Assembly: GCA_003162475.1 (NCBI GenBank)
Contig: PMOI01000010.1
Coordinates: forward strand, 62,001 to 126,000
Length of the DNA: 64,000 bases
Direction of reading: 5' to 3'
From: Acidimicrobiaceae bacterium
GTDB lineage: Bacteria > Actinomycetota > Acidimicrobiia > Acidimicrobiales > RAAP-2
The translations under genes were made by a program, and so were the position numbers. The notes beneath the pieces were generated by a model, which saw only the letters and a list, made by a program, of their open reading frames with translations, did not search any database and had not been told where the DNA came from. Positions within the stretch are counted from its first letter, which is position 1, and every line of letters begins with the position of its first letter. Below, piece after piece: positions 58,696-64,000 of this stretch.

Positions 58696-59631
58696 GTGGT
58701 TATCACTTTGGCTCTTCTTGCGGCGTTCGCGAACGCCATCGCGAGCGTCTGTCAGCGACTCGGCGTGGAGGACGCGCCTTCCACGAATGGTCCGTCGATG
58801 GGCCTCGTACGACACATGCTGCGCCGGCCCATCTGGATTCTCGGTTTCGTGATCATGGCACTCGGATACGCGTCCCAAGCGGTCGCGCTGCACTTGGGTT
58901 CGCTCAACGTCGTCCAACCGCTCATGGTGAGTGAGTTGGTGATACTGGTGTTCGTCCTATGGTTCTGGTTCTCGACGCCGATGCGCCCGCGCGATTTCGT
59001 TGCCGCCTTCGCGGCCGCGGTGGGACTGAGTGCGTTCTTACTTTTGGCAGCGCCCACGATGGGGTCGAAGATACCAACCAATGCTCTCTGGCTCGTCGTC
59101 GCGTTGGTCACGGCTCTCGTTGTTGCGCTCTTTGTCGTCGTCGCTCGGCGAGGTTCCGCTTGGCGCCAAGCTCTGCTCCTGGGCGCTGGTGCGTCGGTCG
59201 GCTTCGCCCTCCTCTCGGCGATCACGAAGTCGATGACCGACGTATTGGTCGTGGGATGGGGAGCACTCTTCAGTTCGTGGCAGCTGTACGCGCTGTGCGT
59301 GATCGGACTTAGTTCGTTTCTCATCATGCAGGCGGCCTTTCGCGTCGGACCCTTCGCCGCGTCCCAGTCGACCCTCATCTTGGTGAATCCCTTCGTGTCC
59401 ATCTTCATAGGCCACGTTCTCTTTGGTGAGAATCTTCGCGGTGGACCGCTGTTCGCGTCGCTCGAGGTGCTTTCGCTCGTCGTGATGGTTCTCGGTGCAC
59501 TCGGTCTCTCGACGTCCGCACTCATGACGACAATGCACGAAGCAACCCCGGAGACTCATCTCCTCAAGGGACGCGGTCGCTACGCCCGGTGGCGTGTTCG
59601 TTCGCCAGGGTCGCTGTCATCCGGGGACTAG
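58696..59631 (+). CDS. DMT/EamA-like membrane transporter
   Basis: A 311-residue protein with about nine to ten helices in two halves. The N-terminal half has NAIASVCQRLG and LQ.G.LNVVQPLMVSELV-like sequence as in actinobacterial DMT transporters of the EamA/NIPA type. Substrate unknown. GTG start at 58696, divergent from the aminotransferase operon with a 187-base gap in between. A basic C-terminal tail of 30 residues is cytosolic. Confidence 0.82.
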   Translation: MVITLALLAAFANAIASVCQRLGVEDAPSTNGPSMGLVRHMLRRPIWILGFVIMALGYASQAVALHLGSLNVVQPLMVSELVILVFVLWFWFSTPMRPRDFVAAFAAAVGLSAFLLLAAPTMGSKIPTNALWLVVALVTALVVALFVVVARRGSAWRQALLLGAGASVGFALLSAITKSMTDVLVVGWGALFSSWQLYALCVIGLSSFLIMQAAFRVGPFAASQSTLILVNPFVSIFIGHVLFGENLRGGPLFASLEVLSLVVMVLGALGLSTSALMTTMHEATPETHLLKGRGRYARWRVRSPGSLSSGD

Positions 59632-59709
59632 AAACCACCGGTCACGTTGACGTCGATCGGGACGCGCCCTTCGCTCGTCGCGCGAGGTGCTCGCCCGTTA
59701 CCATTTGGC

Positions 59710-60822
59710 ATGAATGAAAGCGTGACGCCATTGAGTTTCACGCCATTCGATCGCCCGATTCGCGCTGCGTTCGTTGGTCTTGGCAGAGTGTACGACCTCA
59801 ACGTTCGCGGCTACCTGGGCAACGACGACGTCCAAGTCGTGGCCATTGTCGACCCGAGCGACGAACGACGCGCCCAGCGCCACGGCGACTGGCCCCACGC
59901 TCGTGCTTTTGCTTCCATAGACGAACTGGCCTCGAGCGGCGTGCAGCTCGACGCGGTGGAAGTGTTACTGCCCATTGCCCTGCACGAAGAAGGAGTGGTC
60001 CAGTGCCTCGAGAGCGGTTGGCACGTCAACCTGCAGAAACCGATCGCGAACGACCTGGCGAGCGCCAAGAGAATGCTCGACGCGGCGCGCGCGAACAATC
60101 GCCAGTTACGAGTGATGGAGAACTACCTCTTCCACGAACCGCTGCGAAAACTGAAAGAGGCGGTCGACTCGGGCGCGCTCGGCACGATCAGCGGCTATCA
60201 CTTGAAAATGGTCGCCAGTGGCAGAGGTGGATGGGACGTGCCGGGCGACACGTATCAGCGCCAGTTCGAACAGGCCCAGCGTGGGCGCGGGACGTTGCTG
60301 TTCGATGACGGCTGGCACAAACTGTCGACAGCCCTCTGGCTTTTCGGTCCGATCAAAGAGGTGCGCGCCTGGATCGGCACCACCGAGATCGTGCCCGGTA
60401 TCGAGGTTGACGCCCCGACCACGGTCTCATGGGAACACGTCAATGGCGTTCGCGGCGTGTGGGACATCACCCTCGCCGTTGACATGTATCTCCGCTCCGA
60501 CTACTACACCAACGACGAACGCTGGGAGGTCACGGGGCGACGGGGCTTCGCCCGCGTGAACCGGTGCACGGGCCGTGGCATCCAACAACCCAGTTTCGAG
60601 ATCTACCTCGACGGCGAGACGCGCGCGTTTCACGCACTCGACGACGACTGGGCGAGTAGTTTTCGCGACTCAGGTCGTCACTGGCTGCACTGGCTTCGCA
60701 GTGGCGACGGACCACTCTGGTGGAGCGCTGAAGAATCAGTCGACGTGTTGCGCGTAGCGCTCGCCGCGTACGAGAGCAACACTCGAGGCGGCACGGGCGT
60801 CGATCCCCGGTCCCTCACGTAA
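59710..60822 (+). CDS. Gfo/Idh/MocA-family oxidoreductase
   Basis: A 370-residue enzyme: N-terminal Rossmann fold (AFVGLGRVYDLN at about 19-30), then LQKPIAND (EKP-type motif, Lys as catalytic base) and a C-terminal alpha/beta domain with DDGWHKLSTALWLFG carrying the usual His. Such enzymes oxidise or reduce sugars or similar polyols with NAD(P). ATG 59710 is chosen over the upstream TTG/GTG frame. The gene follows the transporter by 78 bases and may be in one operon. Confidence 0.88.
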   Translation: MNESVTPLSFTPFDRPIRAAFVGLGRVYDLNVRGYLGNDDVQVVAIVDPSDERRAQRHGDWPHARAFASIDELASSGVQLDAVEVLLPIALHEEGVVQCLESGWHVNLQKPIANDLASAKRMLDAARANNRQLRVMENYLFHEPLRKLKEAVDSGALGTISGYHLKMVASGRGGWDVPGDTYQRQFEQAQRGRGTLLFDDGWHKLSTALWLFGPIKEVRAWIGTTEIVPGIEVDAPTTVSWEHVNGVRGVWDITLAVDMYLRSDYYTNDERWEVTGRRGFARVNRCTGRGIQQPSFEIYLDGETRAFHALDDDWASSFRDSGRHWLHWLRSGDGPLWWSAEESVDVLRVALAAYESNTRGGTGVDPRSLT

Positions 60823-60854
60823 GCGTCGCGTCGTTGGGCGACGCAGGTCAACCA

Positions 60855-62096
60855 CTAATTTCGTCCACAACTCTCTGGGATGTTCGCGTTGCTTAGCGTC
60901 GGACCAGGAGCGCCGGTGAACATTTCAGCGACAGTAGGGTGCTCGTTCCCGAAGACGACGAGGCTGACCGTCGGGTTTGCGCCCTGGAGCGATACCCGAA
61001 AGAATCGGGAAGAGGTCGCCGCGACAACCTGAAAGGCCGGCACGTCGACACCATCGAACGGAGGAAGATGGTGGGCAGTCAGCAACTCGAGGAACCATTT
61101 GTTGGACTGATGGATATCGTCGTAGAGCTTCACGGAATCACGAATTGGGTTGCATTGATCGTCGGCGCTCTGGATCACTAACAGCGCCGGATGACTGGCC
61201 GGGGGAGCGTAGCTCTGGGCGCGATCCTCGTCGCCCGACAGAATCGCCACCGCCCGATAGTCAAGACCCGCGCGCAAGCTGGCGTAACTTGCGCCCTGGG
61301 GATCGTTGCCGCGGTCGTAGGTGAGGAGCCCCACGACCGTCGCGCCGTCGGAGTGTCCCGCGAGAGCGAGTTCCGACGCTTCGATCAATCCACTCACCAC
61401 GTGGCAGCCCGTCGACTGGTTGGCCGACGCTTGGAGGAGAGAACGCGTCACGAACGTGATGTCGGCGGGTTCGTTGAGGAGATCATCTTCGGTATTCGCT
61501 CCGTGCTGCGCGGCGACAGCGTACTGGTTCTCATCGGGGAACAACGGCGCGACAACGACGAAGCCCGCGCGAACCCACGCGTCGAGCATGGGCGCGTAGA
61601 TGTCGGGAGTGACGTCGTAGCCGTGCGCGAACACGATCATGGGATAGCCGCCCGTCCGCGCCACGGGTGCGGCCCCGTTGATTTGGCTCGGACCACCCAC
61701 GACGTACGACGTCGGATACCTGATTTCGGTGACGAGCGTGCGATCGTTCGACAATATCGAGTGCGGCGTGGTCGAATAGTTGAGCACGTTGCGCGTTCGA
61801 TCGACGAAGGTACAGCGCGCGAGCCCCACGGAAAAGAGTGGGGTCTGCGCGTGTTGAACCGTGTGACTGCGACTGGCACTCGCCGGATGGGCCAAGAGCA
61901 GTGAAGTGGAGAGCATCGCAAGAGCGACTAGGACGTTCCGACCGGCCTTACGGGGCAGCAAAATTCCTGAGCCAGTGGACAGACGCAACGTCAACCTCAA
62001 CGGGTTTCGACCTGAGTTCGGCGACACGCCGTAGGGCTCATGCCTTCCGCCTCCCACGCGTGAATGAAGGAGTTCGTGGCGACGCGCGAGTGACAC
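60855..62096 (-). CDS. Secreted alpha/beta hydrolase
   Basis: Open frame of 413 residues. An internal signal peptide (KAGRNVLVALAMLSTSLLLAHPASA, about 50-74) shows that the true start lies downstream of the GTG at 62096, perhaps at GTG 62027 or a nearby TTG. The hydrolase domain has the oxyanion motif FAHGY (156-160), the nucleophile Ser249 in GHSDG, an Asp in SADDQC and a late His in TAHHLPPF. It resembles chlorophyllase/PAF-hydrolase-like esterases. Substrate unknown. Several Cys may form disulfides outside the cell. Confidence 0.85.
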   Translation of the reverse strand: MSLARRHELLHSRVGGGRHEPYGVSPNSGRNPLRLTLRLSTGSGILLPRKAGRNVLVALAMLSTSLLLAHPASASRSHTVQHAQTPLFSVGLARCTFVDRTRNVLNYSTTPHSILSNDRTLVTEIRYPTSYVVGGPSQINGAAPVARTGGYPMIVFAHGYDVTPDIYAPMLDAWVRAGFVVVAPLFPDENQYAVAAQHGANTEDDLLNEPADITFVTRSLLQASANQSTGCHVVSGLIEASELALAGHSDGATVVGLLTYDRGNDPQGASYASLRAGLDYRAVAILSGDEDRAQSYAPPASHPALLVIQSADDQCNPIRDSVKLYDDIHQSNKWFLELLTAHHLPPFDGVDVPAFQVVAATSSRFFRVSLQGANPTVSLVVFGNEHPTVAEMFTGAPGPTLSNANIPESCGRN

Positions 62097-62273
62097 TGCG
62101 ATCTATAGACGATGAACGTCATCCTAGAGTGCAAGGTTCCATCGCTTCGGTCAGACCACTCGTCGCACTCTGTCGCACCATTGTGACGCATCGCACTCAT
62201 CGCGACTGAATACTGTGGCACACAGAGTGCTCCCGGAATGGTGTTGGTTTCGTCGCGGCGATGACTGCGGTCG

Positions 62274-63080
62274 TCAGGACTCGGCGGGATTCGTCGCGCC
62301 GCGTTCCTCGGCGATCGAGTTCCCGCCATCCACCACGAGGCACTGTCCCGTCACGTACGACGCGGCGGGTGAAGCGAGCCAACAGATCGCGCCCGCCACC
62401 TCGCTCGGACGAGCGCTGCGACCCATCGGGGTGGCGAGACCTTGTTCGTGTTCCCGGGCCGTCTGCGAATCAGTGACCACCCAACCGGGCGCCACGGCGT
62501 TGACCGTGATGCCGTGGGCCGCGTGGTCGACCGCTAACGCGCGCGCGAGGCCCACCATCGCCGATTTGGCCGCCGCGTACGCCGGTTGGGATCTCATGGC
62601 CATGACGGGCCCCGTCGTGCTCGCGACCAACACGAGACGACCCCACCCGGCGGACCTCATCACCGGCAAGCAGGCCTTCGCCACCCAGAAAGAGGTATCC
62701 AGATTTCGTGACAAGCTCGCGCGCCAGAGTTCGTACTCCATCGTGTCGAGCGAACCCTCTTCGGGCTGGGGGTTCGATATCGACGTCATTCCCGCGTTCT
62801 GCACGACCACGTCGAGACTCCCGAACAGTTCGACGGCGCGTTGCACCGCGTGTTGACCAGTAGCCGGGTCAGTGAGGTCGCCCACCACAGCGTCTACGTG
62901 CGCACCAAGGGTGTCGCGAAGTTCGTTGGCTCGATCATTGATTCGCTCCGTGGCCGAGGTGATGACGACTGACGCGCCCATTCGAGCGAGTAGCCGAGCC
63001 GTCGCAAAGCCAATGCCGCTCGGGCTTCCCGCACCCGTCACGAGTGCCGTCCGTCCGGTCAAGTCAAACGCCGAGTCCAC
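62274..63080 (-). CDS. Short-chain dehydrogenase/reductase (SDR)
   Basis: 268 residues from GTG 63080 (AAAGG 6 bases before); the open frame reaches to TTG 63119. Classical SDR: cofactor motif TGAGSPSGIG (16-25), NAG near 95-97, Ser154, Tyr168 and Lys172 (YAAAK), and the end of the cofactor site APGWVVTD. The motif has two extra residues between the Gly positions compared with TGxxxGIG, as in some family members. Typical 3-oxoacyl-ACP reductase-like enzyme; substrate unknown. Confidence 0.9.
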   Translation of the reverse strand: MDSAFDLTGRTALVTGAGSPSGIGFATARLLARMGASVVITSATERINDRANELRDTLGAHVDAVVGDLTDPATGQHAVQRAVELFGSLDVVVQNAGMTSISNPQPEEGSLDTMEYELWRASLSRNLDTSFWVAKACLPVMRSAGWGRLVLVASTTGPVMAMRSQPAYAAAKSAMVGLARALAVDHAAHGITVNAVAPGWVVTDSQTAREHEQGLATPMGRSARPSEVAGAICWLASPAASYVTGQCLVVDGGNSIAEERGATNPAES

Positions 63081-63195
63081 GGTCAGCCTTTCATCAAAGA
63101 TTCTTGCCGAGTGTTTCAACGATGCTAGAGCGTCGGCGCTCCGCTTCTGAACTGATTCACTGGGGATGGCGTGGGGCGAGACTTAGGCTCGCTCT

Positions 63196-63984
63196 ATGGA
63201 CGCTGTCTTCGAGCCCATGGTGGATCTCTCCGTCGCGAGACGGAGTGCGGAGACGTTCGCCGACGAGTGGGACCTTGAGTTAGGAACGCCGTTCGCCCTT
63301 TCGAACGTTTCGTTCGTCGCGCCGGCGGGTGAGACGAGTGTCCTCAAGGTGAACTGGGAAGGCGACGACGAGTCATTGCACGAAGGCGACGCGCTCGAAC
63401 TATGGGACGGCGACGGAGCGGTGCGTTTGCTCCGCCGTTCGGAGCGAGTACTGCTCGAAGAGCGAGTCGTTCCCGGTGATGACCTCTCGCTGTTGCCCGA
63501 GGACGAGGCGACGGCGATCGCGGTCGAACTCGCTCTGCGGCTCTGGCGCCCGGCGACGGAGCCCTTTCGCTCGGTGAATCCTGAGGTGTCGCGTTGGCTG
63601 GATGAAGCCGAGCGCGAAGGCAGCGATTTGGTTGCGATGGCGCGCGAACTCTTCGCGGAGATCGGCGGCGGCGCTGAGTGGCTCGTTCACGGTGACTTCC
63701 ACCATCACAACATTCTGCGCGCCGGTGAGCGGTTCGTCGCCATCGATCCTAAGCCGTACCTCGCCGATCGAGAGTACGACGTGGCGTCATTTCTCTGGAA
63801 CCCGCTCGACAACCGAATGACCGATCGTGCCCAGACCGAGCGACGGATCGCGGCGTTCGTGGCCGCCGGACTTGACGACTACCGCATCCGCGCGTGGGCC
63901 ATTATTCGTGGTTCGTACCTAAGGACCGCGCCCGAGTACGTCGAGCCGATCCGTGCCCTTCTCACTCGCGGCCCCTTCGAATGA
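63196..63984 (+). CDS. Aminoglycoside/hydroxyurea-type phosphotransferase (APH fold)
   Basis: A 262-residue kinase-like protein: Lys51 in SVLKVNW may be the ATP-binding lysine, Glu66 and DGDGAVRLL follow, the catalytic loop is HGDFHHHN (165-172, Asp167) and the metal-binding Asp184 is in AIDPKPY. The DPKPY(L/V)..REYD pattern is that of the APH(6)/hydroxyurea-resistance group. Such enzymes phosphorylate streptomycin-like drugs or other small molecules; resistance cannot be proved from sequence. Slightly shorter than the usual 290-300 residues, lacking some N-terminal sequence. Confidence 0.87.
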   Translation: MDAVFEPMVDLSVARRSAETFADEWDLELGTPFALSNVSFVAPAGETSVLKVNWEGDDESLHEGDALELWDGDGAVRLLRRSERVLLEERVVPGDDLSLLPEDEATAIAVELALRLWRPATEPFRSVNPEVSRWLDEAEREGSDLVAMARELFAEIGGGAEWLVHGDFHHHNILRAGERFVAIDPKPYLADREYDVASFLWNPLDNRMTDRAQTERRIAAFVAAGLDDYRIRAWAIIRGSYLRTAPEYVEPIRALLTRGPFE

Positions 63985-64000
63985 TGTGCCCCATCAACCA

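Overview
The window reads as one contig of a moderately high-GC actinomycete. Many genes start with GTG or TTG, operon genes overlap by 4 bases at GTGA or ATGA, and several regulators look leaderless. A DinB/mycothiol-type maleylpyruvate isomerase homologue, DUF4232 secreted proteins, YtrA-type GntR regulators with ABC modules and an SCO6880-type conjugation locus all fit Actinomycetota. The style resembles Acidimicrobiia or related deep actinobacterial lineages, but no 16S or ribosomal gene is present, so the class is inference.

Layout. (1) 0.4-4.8 kb: a membrane protein, a secreted beta-propeller and a GntR/ABC ATPase/ABC-2 permease operon. (2) 5.4-17.6 kb: a tightly packed one-direction conjugation-type (type IV secretion) operon: 23-residue leader ORF, NlpC/P60 hydrolase, DUF6112-like two-TM protein, anchored exported protein, TrbL/VirB6-like channel, SCO6880-like protein, ParA/MinD-like ATPase, small bitopic protein, VirB4-like ATPase, TraG/VirD4-like coupling protein, DUF4913-like protein, ArdC-like protein, an unknown gene and an AlpA/excisionase-type HTH. 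No relaxase and no integrase are present. (3) 17.7-24.1 kb: a lower-GC cargo island between two related direct repeats, carrying an AbiE-type toxin-antitoxin pair with a large palindromic operator, a membrane protein, an IS1595-type transposase, several very small genes and a coupled operon ending in an HNH-like zinc protein and a membrane-anchored helical protein (candidate defence system). (4) Two tRNA 3'-end fragments at 24.05 and 28.03 kb bracket a 4-kb segment with an ABM-like small protein and a 769-residue RCC1/InlB-repeat secreted protein. (5) 28.1-48.9 kb: ordinary accessory and housekeeping genes: aldo/keto reductase, DUF1801, zinc-ribbon membrane proteins, a GGDEF-EAL protein, a rhomboid-like protein, a TetR/isomerase/flavodiiron-like operon, a GT39-type mannosyltransferase, a GntR/membrane protein pair, DUF1326-DUF2182 and signal peptidase I. 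(6) 49.2-55.8 kb: DUF4232 proteins, GntR, a frameshifted NHL propeller and a second copy of the GntR/ABC/permease operon. (7) 56-64 kb: HpnA-like epimerase with a class III aminotransferase, DMT-type permease, Gfo/Idh/MocA oxidoreductase, secreted alpha/beta hydrolase, SDR and an APH-type kinase.

Three themes cut across the regions. First, a dispersed intergenic repeat family (about fourteen full or partial copies) has mutually exclusive hairpin arms and, in the long copies, a conserved 20-base 3' motif. Second, a 2.6-kb segment carrying the GntR/ABC/permease operon is duplicated about 51 kb apart, with a member of that repeat family at the right edge of both copies. Third, four proteins encoded next to GntR regulators share an N-terminal tag (LI.EAR followed by an arginine block and one membrane helix), which suggests regulator/membrane-sensor pairs.
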